From the NCBI RefSeq assembly GCF_001559595.1, contig NZ_LNTY01000055.1, positions 62,001 to 126,000 on the forward strand: a stretch of 64,000 nt of DNA, given 5' to 3'. The notes under the pieces were generated by a model. The model was given only the letters and a program-made list of their open reading frames with translations. It was not told where the DNA came from and made no database searches. This document shows positions 20,725 to 30,878 of this stretch, piece by piece. This stretch comes from Enterovibrio coralii. Lineage in GTDB: Bacteria > Pseudomonadota > Gammaproteobacteria > Enterobacterales > Vibrionaceae. Position 1 is the first letter of the stretch; every line of letters starts with the position of its first letter. Both the position numbers and the translations under genes were made by a program.

Positions 20725-22548
20725 ATGTTACTCAAGGAACTTTCTGCGTTGGCAAGTCCGCTCAATGACCAACAGATTGGTCAGTTGCAGCAAGCCGTGG
20801 CTGAGTTGTCGCCGCAACAGCTGGCGTGGATCAGCGGTTATTTTTGGGGCTTGAGCCAAACGCCAGCTGCCGCAGGCAGCAACCCTCAACCTCTGGCACA
20901 AGCCGTCGCTACCGCAGCAAACCCTGCGGGTAAGCTCACCATCATTTATGCCTCTCAGACCGGTAACGCGAAAGGCGTTGCAGAAGCACTGGAAGGGAAA
21001 GCGAAAGCTGATGGCATCGAGGTGTCGCTGTTTTCTGCGGACGACTACAAACCGCGTGATCTGGCAAAAGAAACGCACCTGATCATCGTGGCATCGACCA
21101 ACGGTGAAGGCGAGCCGCCAGATAACGCGATTTCTCTCCATGAATTTCTGCAGTCGAAGAAAGCTCCGAAGCTCGATAAGCTGCAATACGCGGTATTGGG
21201 TTTGGGGGATTCCAGTTACGAGTTCTTCTGTCAGACAGGTAAAGACTTTGACACCTTCCTATCTAAACTCGGTGCGAAAGCCATTGCGCCGCGTGTTGAT
21301 TGCGATGTGGATTACGACGCAGAAGCGGAAACGTGGAGCGCAGACGTACTGGGTAAAGTGAAGGAAACCCTCGGTGGCGGTGCTGACGAAGTGGTTGTTC
21401 CTTTGCATGCAGCGACGTCGGCAGGCGCGGCATCTGCTTACAACAAGCAAAATCCTTATGCAGCTGAACTGGTAGCAAACCAGAAAATCACGGGCCGTGA
21501 TTCCGGCAAAGACGTTCGCCATATTGAAATCGATTTGGGTGAATCGGGTCTGACTTACCAGCCGGGTGATGCCTTGGGTGTGTACTACACCAACAGCCCT
21601 GAGCTTGCCGATGAGATTCTGGCGAAAGTGGGTTTGAAAGGCGATGAAACCGTTGAGGTTGCGGGTGAGTCGCTATCACTTCGTCAGGCGTTGATTGAGA
21701 AGTTTGAAATCACGGCATCGAATCCACAGCAAGTTGCTGCGATTGCAGAGCTGTCAGGTAGCAAAAAGCTGCAAAAGCTGGCGGAAGACAAAGACAAGCT
21801 GCGCCAGTATGCGAACAACACCCAAGTGGTGGATGTCCTTGGCGAGAAGAAAACCACACTGACGGCTGAGCAATTAGCGGGTCTTCTTCGTAAACTGACG
21901 CCACGTTTGTACTCGATTGCATCAAGCCAAGAAGAAGTCGGTGAAGAAGTGCATCTGACTGTTGGTCTGGTGGAGTTCCAAAACGGTGATAACACCCGCT
22001 TTGGTGGTGCTTCAGGCTTCCTGTCACAGCGCGCTGACGACGCTGAGTCTGTGAAAGTGTTCATTGAGCACAACAACAACTTTAAGTTGCCAACAGACGA
22101 CAATGCGCCTGTCATCATGGTCGGCCCAGGTACGGGTATCGCGCCATTCCGAGCCTTTATGCAAGAGCGAGATGCACGCGGTGCAGAAGGCAAAAACTGG
22201 CTGTTCTTTGGTGACCGCACCTTTACCCAAGATTTCTTGTATCAGGTAGAGTGGCAGAAATTCCTGAAAGACGGTTTATTGAGCAAAATCGACCTCGCCT
22301 TTAGCCGTGATCAAGCCGAGAAAGTCTATGTTCAGCATAAGATTGTCGAGCAAGGCAAGGAAGTATGGCAGTGGCTGCAAGATGGGGCATACCTCTACAT
22401 CTGTGGTGACGCGACCTACATGGCGAAAGACGTACATGAAGCATTGATTACTGTTGCCGAGGAGCACGGCGGCAAGAGCCGAGAAGACGCAGAAAACTAT
22501 TTGAACGAACTGCGTAAGGCGAAGCGCTATCAAAAGGATGTGTATTAA
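20725..22548 (+). CDS. cysJ: CysJ, assimilatory sulfite reductase flavoprotein subunit
   Basis: A 607-residue protein with the usual order: flavodoxin-like FMN domain ([14 protein letters not shown] segment [17 protein letters not shown] near residue 75), connecting domain, then FAD and NADPH domains ([30 protein letters not shown]-terminal VY). It transfers electrons from NADPH through FAD and FMN to CysI for reduction of sulfite to sulfide. First gene of cysJIH; its stop overlaps the cysI ATG by one base. Confidence 0.97.
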   Translation: MLLKELSALASPLNDQQIGQLQQAVAELSPQQLAWISGYFWGLSQTPAAAGSNPQPLAQAVATAANPAGKLTIIYASQTGNAKGVAEALEGKAKADGIEVSLFSADDYKPRDLAKETHLIIVASTNGEGEPPDNAISLHEFLQSKKAPKLDKLQYAVLGLGDSSYEFFCQTGKDFDTFLSKLGAKAIAPRVDCDVDYDAEAETWSADVLGKVKETLGGGADEVVVPLHAATSAGAASAYNKQNPYAAELVANQKITGRDSGKDVRHIEIDLGESGLTYQPGDALGVYYTNSPELADEILAKVGLKGDETVEVAGESLSLRQALIEKFEITASNPQQVAAIAELSGSKKLQKLAEDKDKLRQYANNTQVVDVLGEKKTTLTAEQLAGLLRKLTPRLYSIASSQEEVGEEVHLTVGLVEFQNGDNTRFGGASGFLSQRADDAESVKVFIEHNNNFKLPTDDNAPVIMVGPGTGIAPFRAFMQERDARGAEGKNWLFFGDRTFTQDFLYQVEWQKFLKDGLLSKIDLAFSRDQAEKVYVQHKIVEQGKEVWQWLQDGAYLYICGDATYMAKDVHEALITVAEEHGGKSREDAENYLNELRKAKRYQKDVY

Positions 22549-24266
22549 TGAGTGACAAGCAAGTCGTGTTGGGCGAAGAGTTGGGCCCATTGGCGGACAA
22601 CGAACGCCTGAAAAGAGAGAGCAATTTTCTTCGCGGCACCATCGAGCAGGATCTGTCTGATCCGGTAACAGGTGGCTTTACCGCAGATAACTTCCAGCTG
22701 ATCCGATTCCACGGCATGTATCAGCAGGACGACCGAGACATTCGTGCCGAGCGTCAAAAGCAGAAGCTAGAGCCGCTGCATAACGTGATGCTGCGTGCCC
22801 GTATGCCAGGTGGCATCATCACGCCAAAACAATGGCTGGCGATTGATGAATTCGCGACCGAGCACACCATGTACGGCAGTATCCGTCTGACGACGCGCCA
22901 GACGTTTCAATTCCACGGTGTGTTGAAGCCAAACATCAAGCTGATGCACCAAACGCTGAATAAAATCGGCATCGATTCGATTGCAACAGCTGGTGATGTA
23001 AACCGTAACGTGCTGTGTACCACGAACCCAGTGGAATCTGAGCTTCACCAAGAAGCCTATGAGTGGGCAACGAAAATCAGTGAGCACCTGCTGCCGAAAA
23101 CTCGTGCGTATGCAGAAATCTGGCTGGACGGTGAAAAGGTAGAAGGCCATCAGGATGAAGAGCCAATTCTGGGCTCTAACTACCTGCCACGTAAATTTAA
23201 AACCACTGTCGTGATCCCACCGCAAAATGATGTGGATGTGCACGCCAACGATCTGAACTTCGTGGCGATCGCCGACAACGGCAAGCTGGTGGGCTTTAAC
23301 GTCTTGGTTGGTGGTGGTCTGGCGATGACACACGGCGACACCAACACCTATCCGCGTAAAGCGGATGACTTGGGATTTATCCCACTGGATAAAACCTTGG
23401 ATGTCGCGGCAGCGGTGGTGACCACACAGCGTGACTGGGGTAACCGTTCTAACCGTAAGAACGCGAAGACCAAATACACGCTGGATCGCGTCGGCACTGA
23501 CGTGTTCAAGGCTGAAGTGGAAAAGCGCGCGGGTGTGAAGTTTGAAGCAAGCCGTCCGTATGAATTCACTGACCGTGGTGACCGTATTGGTTGGGTAGAA
23601 GGCATTGATGGTAAACATCACTTGGCGCTGTTTATTGAAAACGGCCGACTGCTGGATTACCCGGGCAAGCCGCTAAAAACCGGTGTGGCTGAGATTGCGA
23701 AAATCCACAAAGGCGATTTCCGCATGACCGCGAACCAGAACTTGATTGTGGCGGGTGTTTCTAAGTCCAACAAAGCCAAGATTGAAAAGATTGCTCGTGC
23801 TCATGGCCTGATTGATGATGGCATCAGTGAGCAGCGTAAAAACTCAATGGCCTGTGTGGCGTTCCCAACCTGTCCATTGGCGATGGCGGAAGCAGAACGT
23901 TTCCTCCCAGGCTTTGTGACTGAGCTGGAAGGCGTGATGGATAAGCACGGCATAGGCGATGACCACATCATCTTCCGTGTGACGGGTTGTCCGAATGGCT
24001 GTGGTCGCGCCATGTTGGCGGAGATTGGCTTGGTGGGTAAAGCACCGGGTCGGTACAACCTCCACTTGGGTGGTAACCGTGAAGGCACCCGTGTACCAAA
24101 AATGTATAAAGAGAACATCACCGATGCGCAGATCCTTGAAGAGATCGACGCACTGGTCGGTCGCTGGGCAACTGAGCGAAACGACGGCGAAGGCTTCGGT
24201 GATTTTGTTATCCGTGCGGGTATTATCGCAGAAGTGAAAGTCTCTAAGAGGGATTTCTATGCCTAA
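22548..24266 (+). CDS. cysI: CysI, assimilatory sulfite reductase hemoprotein subunit
   Basis: A 572-residue siroheme and 4Fe-4S enzyme, full length. Cluster/siroheme ligands are seen in [17 protein letters not shown] and [14 protein letters not shown]; the siroheme-binding [12 protein letters not shown] segment is near residue 115. With CysJ it reduces sulfite to sulfide by six electrons. Its start overlaps the cysJ stop, and its own end overlaps cysH by 8 nt, so the operon is tightly coupled. Siroheme comes from CysG encoded at 37,840. Confidence 0.97.
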   Translation: MSDKQVVLGEELGPLADNERLKRESNFLRGTIEQDLSDPVTGGFTADNFQLIRFHGMYQQDDRDIRAERQKQKLEPLHNVMLRARMPGGIITPKQWLAIDEFATEHTMYGSIRLTTRQTFQFHGVLKPNIKLMHQTLNKIGIDSIATAGDVNRNVLCTTNPVESELHQEAYEWATKISEHLLPKTRAYAEIWLDGEKVEGHQDEEPILGSNYLPRKFKTTVVIPPQNDVDVHANDLNFVAIADNGKLVGFNVLVGGGLAMTHGDTNTYPRKADDLGFIPLDKTLDVAAAVVTTQRDWGNRSNRKNAKTKYTLDRVGTDVFKAEVEKRAGVKFEASRPYEFTDRGDRIGWVEGIDGKHHLALFIENGRLLDYPGKPLKTGVAEIAKIHKGDFRMTANQNLIVAGVSKSNKAKIEKIARAHGLIDDGISEQRKNSMACVAFPTCPLAMAEAERFLPGFVTELEGVMDKHGIGDDHIIFRVTGCPNGCGRAMLAEIGLVGKAPGRYNLHLGGNREGTRVPKMYKENITDAQILEEIDALVGRWATERNDGEGFGDFVIRAGIIAEVKVSKRDFYA

Positions 24267-25020
24267 ATTTCAACTGTCCGATCTGCTTGGCCGCACCAAG
24301 GCTGAGCAAATATTAGAACTGGCGCCAATCAATGCTGAGCTAGAGAGCATGTCAGCGCAGGAGCGGGTTCGCTGGGCGTTGGAAAACCTGCAGGGCGAGT
24401 TCGCCCTGTCATCAAGCTTTGGCATTCAAGCAGCTGTGATGCTGCATCTTGTTACCCAAGAAAAACCGGACACGCCTGTTATTTTGACCGATACAGGTTA
24501 CTTGTTCCCAGAAACCTATCAGTTTATTGATGAGTTAACTGACAAGCTGTCGCTGGACTTACGCGTTTATCGCGCAGAGCAAAGCTCGGCTTGGCAGGAA
24601 GCCCAATACGGTAAGTTGTGGGAACAAGGCGTGGAAGGTATCGAGCGATACAACCGCCTCAACAAAGTTGAGCCGATGCGCCGTGCATTAGATGAATTGA
24701 ATGTGGGCACTTGGTTCTCGGGACTTCGCCGCGACCAATCCAGTTCGCGCCAAACGTTACCTATTTTGGGTATTCAAAATGGCGTATTTAAGTTCTTGCC
24801 AGTGATCGACTGGACGAACAAAGATGTTCACTATTACCTAAAAGATCACGATCTGCCGTATCACCCATTGTGGGATCAAGGTTATGTGTCTGTCGGTGAT
24901 GTGCACACGACGCGCAAGCTCGAAGCGGGGATGAGCGAAGAAGAAACCCGTTTCTTTGGCCTAAAACGCGAATGTGGTCTTCATGAAGATGACGTGAGCG
25001 GAGATGGCGAAGGGATCTAA
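24259..25020 (+). CDS. cysH: CysH, PAPS reductase
   Basis: A 253-residue phosphoadenylyl-sulfate reductase (thioredoxin-dependent). It has the modified PP-loop [39 protein letters not shown] and the C-terminal catalytic Cys in [10 protein letters not shown]. It reduces PAPS, made by CysDNC, to sulfite and PAP. The missing extra Cys pairs of the APS-reductase type fit a PAPS enzyme. A terminator follows at 25039. Confidence 0.96.
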   Translation: MPKFQLSDLLGRTKAEQILELAPINAELESMSAQERVRWALENLQGEFALSSSFGIQAAVMLHLVTQEKPDTPVILTDTGYLFPETYQFIDELTDKLSLDLRVYRAEQSSAWQEAQYGKLWEQGVEGIERYNRLNKVEPMRRALDELNVGTWFSGLRRDQSSSRQTLPILGIQNGVFKFLPVIDWTNKDVHYYLKDHDLPYHPLWDQGYVSVGDVHTTRKLEAGMSEEETRFFGLKRECGLHEDDVSGDGEGI

Positions 25021-25038
25021 ACGTCTCGCAACGAACAG

Positions 25039-25068
25039 AAAGTGACGCTTTATAGCGTCACTTTTTTT
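25039..25068 (+). terminator. Terminator of the cysJIH operon
   Basis: AAAGTGACGCT, a TTAT loop and AGCGTCACTTT make an 11-bp perfect stem followed by more T residues; it closes cysJIH and may also serve the opposite strand. Confidence 0.92.
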
Positions 25069-25098
25069 ATGCCTTCTGAAAGCCAAGGTGTTTAGCTA

Positions 25099-25260
25099 TC
25101 AGTAATTGCGAAACGTTCTGTCGACATCGTCAAAGCACTGCTGACGATCTTTGTTGTTGCGGATTTTATAGCATTCGTCTTCAGCCATGTTTCTGCCCGC
25201 TTCTGGGGTACACGCTGAGAGGAGAAAAACGGCGGCGAGAGTCAGGATGATGTGTTTCAT
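25099..25260 (-). CDS. Small lipoprotein
   Basis: A 53-residue protein with a lipoprotein signal (lipobox LLSAC, Cys18). The mature part is only about 35 residues and carries two Cys (DECYKIR and RQQCFDD) and many charged residues; such small Cys-paired lipoproteins are common in vibrios and mostly of unknown function. The ribosome site is weak. It lies at the end of a minus-strand series of xox genes, 85 nt after the preceding gene. Confidence 0.65.
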   Translation of the reverse strand: MKHIILTLAAVFLLSACTPEAGRNMAEDECYKIRNNKDRQQCFDDVDRTFRNY

Positions 25261-25345
25261 GAGTTGCTGTGTCGCTGGGTGAACATGGTCATAGTCTAGG
25301 TGGTGAAGGTGGCACCTCTCAAGTGACAGTCTTGAGACCCGCGCA

Positions 25346-25861
25346 CTAGTCTGGGTGATTGGCGATTTGCTGGGCAATTTGCTCGCTGAGTTTGTTTATT
25401 CCGCGTTGATTGAGTTTCTCTTGTTGTCCTTTGATTTCAACAATACGTTCAGGCAATGCCTTACCAGAGGGAACATGGACCGCATGGGCCATCAAGTAGG
25501 CAAACAGGAAGCTGGGTTTATGTAATCGGGTTACCACCACCCAATCGGCTTGTTTGCTTTTGCCAAGCTCAGTGACGGCGTTAGCGTGCTGATATAAATA
25601 GCCAAAGCCTTGGTTTGCGGCGAGATACTCCTCATCACGGAGTGAGATGAGATGAAGGTGTGGACGCTTGCTCAATGCCTCTCTGAGTAACGGCGCGAGT
25701 GTGGCTGTGCGGGCGACTTCCGCCTGATTGTTCTCTGCGTAGGTCAGATCGTTAAGCTCAAAATCGAGCACGACAACTCCTTGCGAGGAGGCGGCAAAGG
25801 CAGATGAAACAAACAGCAGGAAGAGAAACGCGATGCCGTATTTTACGCTTGAAAGAGACAT
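25346..25861 (-). CDS. DUF2380/DUF3280-type secreted protein of the quinoprotein system
   Basis: A 171-residue protein with a signal peptide (hydrophobic GIAFLFLLFVSSAFA). The mature start VVVLDFELNDLTY and later DWVVVTRLHKPSFLF match the secreted DUF2380/DUF3280 group often encoded next to PQQ dehydrogenases; function is unknown. ATG at 25861 lies 48 nt from the XoxJ-like gene upstream. Family assignment is from memory of the pattern, not from a search. Confidence 0.65.
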   Translation of the reverse strand: MSLSSVKYGIAFLFLLFVSSAFAASSQGVVVLDFELNDLTYAENNQAEVARTATLAPLLREALSKRPHLHLISLRDEEYLAANQGFGYLYQHANAVTELGKSKQADWVVVTRLHKPSFLFAYLMAHAVHVPSGKALPERIVEIKGQQEKLNQRGINKLSEQIAQQIANHPD

Positions 25862-25909
25862 GGCTGAATGCCAAAAGAGCACGGCACTCGAAAGTGCCGT
25901 GGTAGGGAT

Positions 25910-26778
25910 TTAGTCGTCATCATCGTCTTTGCGTGGTTTGGATGAAGCGGCAACCACAGGCACGCCATATTCCTCCAAGATCATCGCAATTTGAGGGGCG
26001 TTGGCGTCCATGGCCATTTCAACCGTTTCTTTCCAAGGTCGCTCACCGTATCTCACGCCCATGGAGATAGCGAAATCAAACACATTGCTGCCTTCAGACG
26101 TCATCGGGATGACGGCCAAATCTGGTTGAGGTTTGGCGAAGTAGCCCGCAATAGGACCCCAGATCACCAGCACATCGTACTCACCCTCAGCTACGCGCTT
26201 CACCATTTTTCCGGGGTAATCTTCGGGATCGCCGTTCATGATGCGGAAAAATTCGGTGTTGTCTTTAAACCCGTTGTCTCGAAGCCATGAAACAGCAGGT
26301 GATGGCTAAAGGCCGCGACTTTGAGCTTTTTCTTTACATCATCAGGCAAGTTGGCGAGGTCTTGCTGCGTTTTCACGTTCGCTAACTCGCCGTCATTGCG
26401 GATCAGCAAAGAATACGCCGAGCGATAGTAAGGCTTGGTGGTGGCGGCAATATCAAATTGTGCTGGTACACCAATTACCAAATCACAGGCAAAACGACCG
26501 TTGTCGTCAGACCAATTTTTTAGGGTGTTGCGAATAAAGCCCATGCGCTGTGGAAACCAAACGTATTCCACGTCTAACCCAAAATAGTCACCAAGCTGTT
26601 CGGCAATCTTGTTCTCAAACCCCTGTTGGTCACGATTGGAGTAAGGCAGGTTGTTGGGGTCAGCACAGACGCGAAGCTTGTCTGGGAGCGGCGACGGGAA
26701 AGCAGGCTCCGCTGCTCCGGCCGACACCACAAACAGCATCGAAATCGCGATAAGGAGGCGATGGAATAATTGTGTCAT
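25910..26778 (-). CDS. xoxJ: XoxJ-like periplasmic binding protein (frame break near 26304)
   Basis: Restoring one C near 26304 (AGC-CCATCA) gives 289 residues that continue smoothly: KVAAFSPSPAVSWLRDNGFK and on to the C-terminal half. Signal peptide ends near SAGAAE. It is a family-3 solute-binding fold with LRVCADPNNLPYSNRDQQGF near the start, the signature of quinoprotein dehydrogenase-associated binding proteins (MxaJ/XoxJ). XoxJ binds and helps activate XoxF. An acidic DDDDD tail ends the protein. AGGAGG lies 5 nt before ATG; the gene follows the Cys-protein gene by 9 nt, so they form an operon with the cupredoxin. Confidence 0.8.
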
Positions 26779-26787
26779 TGTCGCCTC

Positions 26788-27162
26788 CTACTTCGCTTGT
26801 GTGATTTGCTGACCAACGAAACACTGTTCTTCGGCTTCACCTTTAATGGTGAGATAACCTTTTCGCGCGCTTCTACTGTCTTTGGAAGAGCGGAAGTAGC
26901 CGCCTCGCTCACCACGCATGTTACGAAGACGCACAAACGCGTCGGCATAGGTGTATTCATCAAACGTCATTTGGTTGGCGATTTTGTCGATGACACAGCT
27001 GCATCCATACATGTTGACGTAGTTTGGCCCACCTTTAAGGGCCATACACTCTTGAACGAATTTCACTCTTTCAACGGTAGGGAAATCGTTGGCACTGGCA
27101 GGTGCGCTAAACACACCCATCAGCAAAATGAAAAGCGAACTTACTTTGACGACTTTGACCAT
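26788..27162 (-). CDS. Small secreted Cys-containing protein of the xox cluster, function unknown
   Basis: A 124-residue protein with a signal peptide (cleavage near ASAND). The mature part of about 100 residues has four Cys: VQECMALKGG, MYGCSCVIDK and EEQCFVGQQ. It has no CxxCH, so it is not a cytochrome. Part of it, CSCVIDKIANQMTFDEY, resembles the small helical secreted proteins seen in some methanol-oxidation clusters, but I cannot name it. AGGAGG precedes ATG at 27162. It is 18 nt after the cupredoxin gene and 9 nt before xoxJ, so it is probably co-made with them. Confidence 0.7.
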   Translation of the reverse strand: MVKVVKVSSLFILLMGVFSAPASANDFPTVERVKFVQECMALKGGPNYVNMYGCSCVIDKIANQMTFDEYTYADAFVRLRNMRGERGGYFRSSKDSRSARKGYLTIKGEAEEQCFVGQQITQAK

Positions 27163-27180
27163 AAGTTGCCTCCTGCAAGG

Positions 27181-27633
27181 TTATAGCAGACCTTCTTTTT
27201 CTAGATGTTTTCTGAATTTTTTCAGCAAGCCCTTCGCGGGCAGCAAGGATTTGTCTTTCTTAATTTCTTCGAAGTAAGCATCAATGATGCCGTTGATGTT
27301 GTCGGGATTGCCGACAAGGATGATGCCGCCCATTCGAGCTCCCCAATGTGGCGTGCACTTGTAGACATACACACCTTCATTGTCGAAGACAAAGCTGACA
27401 TCGACACCCATTTCAGTGAGGATTTTATCCGTGCCTTCCGGCACCATGACGTCAATGGTCTCGATAAGGTGGGCGGGCATGTTGGTCCAACTCACCCGAT
27501 CTCCGGGCTCAATTACCACAAATAGCGGGTCGAATTTCACCCCAACAGCACGAATTTCATATTCTTCTTCAGCAACGCTTTGTCCGACCAATCCCCAGAA
27601 TAAACAGAACGATAGAATGATACGTTTATACAT
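27181..27633 (-). CDS. Cupredoxin, pseudoazurin-like, likely XoxF electron acceptor
   Basis: A 150-residue periplasmic blue-copper-fold protein with a signal peptide ending near QSVA. Type-1 copper ligands are all present: His55 (PAHLIE), then Cys93-x2-His96-x4-Met101 in YKCTPHWGARM, the pseudoazurin spacing. A basic C-terminal helical tail (KGLLKKFRKHLEKEG) follows the copper site. Methanol dehydrogenases normally pass electrons to a cytochrome c (MxaG/XoxG); here this cupredoxin stands in that place after xoxF. I infer that it accepts electrons from XoxF; a denitrification or copper-handling role is the alternative. ATG 27633 is favoured over the upstream in-frame start at 27687 by the signal peptide. 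Confidence 0.8.
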   Translation of the reverse strand: MYKRIILSFCLFWGLVGQSVAEEEYEIRAVGVKFDPLFVVIEPGDRVSWTNMPAHLIETIDVMVPEGTDKILTEMGVDVSFVFDNEGVYVYKCTPHWGARMGGIILVGNPDNINGIIDAYFEEIKKDKSLLPAKGLLKKFRKHLEKEGLL

Positions 27634-27712
27634 ATGAATTCCTTTTTCATAACCAATTTGAGTGTAGAAGGCGGGGCGCAAATTCAACCTGATGCATTGC
27701 TTCAGGTTTGAG

Positions 27713-27741
27713 AAAAAGGGGGAGTTAATCTCCCCCTTGTT
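27713..27741 (-). terminator. Terminator/attenuator between xoxF and the cupredoxin gene
   Basis: Read on the minus strand, GGGGGAG, an ATTAA loop and CTCCCCC are followed by TTTTT. It lies just after the xoxF stop, so most xoxF messages should end here while some read on into the cupredoxin-xoxJ genes. Confidence 0.88.
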
Positions 27742-27752
27742 GTTTTTTATAC

Positions 27753-29560
27753 TTAATTTGGCAGTGCGAAGACGGTGAGCACACCACCTAGCTGGGTGTA
27801 GTCAGACAGCTTACGATAAGCACCTACCGCACCCAGACCGTCAGTGTCACCTTCGAGGCCCGCAGCCATACCGATACCAGCCCAACCACCAATGCCGGAC
27901 AGCACTGCGATGTACTGTTTGCCGTTGTGCATATAGGTGTTCACGTTGCCGATAATGCCGGATGGGGTTTTGAAGCGGTAAAGCTCTTTACCTGTCTTCT
28001 CATCCACGGCTTTCAGGTAGCCTTCTAGCGTGCCGTAGAAGACAACACCACCGCCCGTTGCGAGCGCGCCACTCCATACAGAGAATGGCTCTGGCACTGA
28101 CCATACGATTTCGCCTTTCTCTGCATCCCATGCGATGAAGTTACCCAAACCGCCGTGGCTGTCAGGTGCTGGGAACATAGAAAGTGTCGCCCCTACATAC
28201 GGTTGACCTGCCGTGTAGGAAACTTCGAATGGTTCATAGTTCATGCACACATGGTTAGTGGGTACATAGAACAGACCTGTTCGAGGGCTGTAGGTCGCAG
28301 GTTGTTGGTCTTTCGAACCCAATGCAGCAGGACAGATGCCTTGGGTGTCGACGTCTTCCCCGTTGTATTGGGTGGAGTACTTGTCAACAACCTGAGGGCG
28401 ACCGGTTTCCATATCAACATGAGTTGCCCAGTTCACTGCAGGGTCAAACTTCTCTGCCACTAAGAGTTCGCCAGTGACGCGGTCGAGGGTGTAGCCGAAA
28501 CCGTTACGGTCGAAGTGCACCAGCAGCTTGCGGTCTTTACCGTTGAACTTCTTATCAACCAGAATCATCTCGTTGACGCCGTCGTAATCCCACTCATCGT
28601 GTGGCGTCATTTGGTAGACCCATTTCGCCATGCCCGTATCGGCATCACGTGCATGATGGTCATGGAGTAACGGTTGTCACCTGGGCGTTGAGAAGGGTTC
28701 CACGTACTTGGGTTACCCGTTCCGTAGTAAACGAGGTTGAGCTCAGGATCATATGAGAACCAGCCCCAGGTCGTACCGCCACCAATCTTCCACTGGTCGC
28801 CTTCCCAGGTTTCTAGGCTGGAGTTTTTGCCAATTGGCTTGAGCATGGCGGTGGTTTTCTCTGGGTCAACCAGCATTTCCGCATCAGGACCTGTGCTGTA
28901 AGCACGCCATGCAACGCTGCCGTCTTTGATGTTGTATGCGGTCACATAGCCGCGCACACCAAACTCACCACCACTGATACCTGTGATGATTTTGTCTTTC
29001 ACAACCAAAGGTGCGTTGGTGTTGGTGGCACCGACTTTCGGATCGCCATTGACCACTTTCCAAACCACTTCACCGGTTTTCTGATCCAGCGCGACCAAGG
29101 TGGTGTCTGCCTGTTGCAAGAAGATTTTGCCATCGGCATAGGCCAAACCACGGTTTACGGTGTCACAACACATCACCGCGATAACAGAAGAATCCTGCTT
29201 TGGTTCGTACTCCCAATTCAGTGCCTTGGTATTCAAATCGATTGAAAACACTTTGTTTGGGAAAGGGGTGTGGATGAACATGGTGTCACCCAGTACCAAA
29301 GGGCCGCCCTCATGTCCGCGAAGGACACCGGTTGAAAACGTCCAAGCAACCTGAAGATCTTTGGCATTTTTCGCGTTGATCTGATCCAGAGGGCTGTAAC
29401 GGGTACCGTCATAGTTACCCCCCCACATGACCCATTGGTTGGGATCTTTTTGAAGCTCGAGCAGTTCATCGTTTGCCTGAGCGACTGTCGGAGACAGCAT
29501 GGCAAGTGAAACCGTTGCGACGGCAAATACTCCGCTTCGCAACCTATCTACAACTAACAT
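27753..29560 (-). CDS. xoxF: XoxF-type lanthanide-dependent PQQ methanol/alcohol dehydrogenase (frame break near 28652)
   Basis: With one G restored near 28652 (ATG-GCACGT), the protein is 602 residues, the usual XoxF length. A signal peptide ends near VAQAND. XoxF signatures are [25 protein letters not shown] and [11 protein letters not shown]; vicinal Cys131-Cys132 make the PQQ-side disulfide ([11 protein letters not shown]). The active segment [10 protein letters not shown] has catalytic Asp325 plus Asp327, the additional lanthanide ligand that Ca-type MxaF lacks. It oxidises methanol or short alcohols in the periplasm. ATG 29560 is chosen because GGAGG lies 8 nt upstream. A terminator and cupredoxin gene follow. 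Confidence 0.9.
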
Positions 29561-30079
29561 CTTTACTTCCTCCATGACGGCATGCACAAGATCAGTAGCG
29601 ATTTGTACATGATGCCGTGTCGTTGCAATTTAGTGGCGCAATCCGCGAGTTGTGAAGGGTCGCTCTTATCACCAGTGCTTGATGTTGCCTTGAAGCGTGA
29701 GTGGCGTGTCTGGCGAACTACAACAAAGCGGTTTAGCGTTTTAGCATTGAACCCGAATGCCAACTTACATCCAGCATTTCTGGCTCAGCAGCAACGCGCC
29801 GCCAAACCTTGTTAACAAAATGTTGGTGTTTTGAGTTTATGGCAGCTTTTCGGCTTGTGTGAGCGGGAAAAAGACACAACACTTTTGTTCCGGGGCAACA
29901 ATGTCTTGCTCCTAAAAAATGTGGCTTAGTGCTTTGATTAATAGCTATTTTTTGTTGTGGTCGTCGAGTGATTTTCATGACTGAAAGTCACGGATTGGCC
30001 AGACCAAGTTGCAATTAAATCAGTTGGATATAACGGTCGGCCAATCCTGCGTTTTTATTGAGACGGATGACGGGTTGAA
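29561..30079 (-). promoter_or_regulatory. Long xoxF upstream region with inverted repeats, no gene seen
   Basis: This 519-nt spacer between the SoxYZ-like gene and xoxF carries no convincing coding frame. It contains GGATTGGCC (29992-30000) matched by GGCCAATCC (30039-30047), a 9-bp inverted repeat 38 nt apart, and TGACT-GAA-AGTCA at 29978-29990. These may be regulator sites for the xoxF promoter or, for the first pair, a stem ending the soxYZ transcript; it lacks a T-run on that strand. Promoter boxes are not clear. Confidence 0.45.
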
Positions 30080-30862
30080 TCAAATGTCCCATTCGCTGGA
30101 AAATTCGCGCCCAGTCGAATCTTTCACGTCAGCTTTGAGTTTTCCCTGTTTGTCTTTATCGACATGGAAGGTAAACGTTGGGTTTTCACTGATGGAGATC
30201 CCACCGTTAAAACTCATCACAGGCTCCCCCTCGAGCGTAATGTTTACATCACTCACATAATCTGACGGGATCCAGTGGCGAGTCAGTTGATCAATTTGCA
30301 GCCCGCTGTAGTTAGGGTGGCTGATGAGAAGCTGCAACTGTCGGGTATCATCACTGCCTAAATCCTTGAGTTTCATGCGTCCCATACGCTGGCGTGCCAA
30401 AACATCATCGGCACCAGCAGGTGCTGAGCAACCGCCGGAGGCTTTGACAAAATTACTGGTGATATGCAGTTTGCCGTCGGCGGTTTGTGCGATAGCACGC
30501 ACAGGGCTATATGCGTTGATCCTGACTCGGGTTGAGATATTTGCGATCCCGCTGTTGGGAGTCAGATCGAAGGTGCCCACAATGGGTGACGGGTTGTTAT
30601 CGACGATCAGATAGATTTTCTCAACGGGATTGGGATCGTCCTGCTTAACGTTTACTTTGATGTCCAACGGGACAATTGCAGCATCAATCGCGCGTTTTGG
30701 TGAGATGAGGGTAACGACGTCATCTTCAATCAGATCGCCTTGGTTGGGAAACAGGCTGTCTCTGATCAAGGGCCAATTGGCACTTTCCAAGTCGTCTTGA
30801 GCGTGTGTGGTGACTGGCAGAACAAACAGCAGTGCTGACAGCATGGCGATGGCGGACTTCAT
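30080..30862 (-). CDS. Quinoprotein-associated SoxYZ-like carrier protein
   Basis: A 260-residue secreted protein (signal peptide ending at THAQ). The N-terminal part resembles SoxY (about 30-150; ISTRVRINAYSPVRAIAQT) including a GGCSAP segment with one Cys, and the C-terminal part resembles SoxZ (about 160-260; ISHPNYSGLQIDQLT and a beta-sandwich). SoxY normally carries sulfur on a terminal GGCGG; here the Cys lies inside at GGCSAPAG. This SoxYZ fusion is typical of quinoprotein dehydrogenase clusters, with unknown cargo. The start ATG 30862 follows GGAG; an open frame extends upstream to 31093 inside the next gene and is not used. It follows the hydrolase gene by 16 nt. Confidence 0.85.
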   Translation of the reverse strand: MKSAIAMLSALLFVLPVTTHAQDDLESANWPLIRDSLFPNQGDLIEDDVVTLISPKRAIDAAIVPLDIKVNVKQDDPNPVEKIYLIVDNNPSPIVGTFDLTPNSGIANISTRVRINAYSPVRAIAQTADGKLHITSNFVKASGGCSAPAGADDVLARQRMGRMKLKDLGSDDTRQLQLLISHPNYSGLQIDQLTRHWIPSDYVSDVNITLEGEPVMSFNGGISISENPTFTFHVDKDKQGKLKADVKDSTGREFSSEWDI

Positions 30863-30878
30863 GGTCTTTCTCCTTACG

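Noticed and set aside
22767..23621. 284-codon open frame on the minus strand inside cysI
   Set aside because: It is fully antisense to a conserved gene with biased codons, has no ribosome site and no recognisable protein features.
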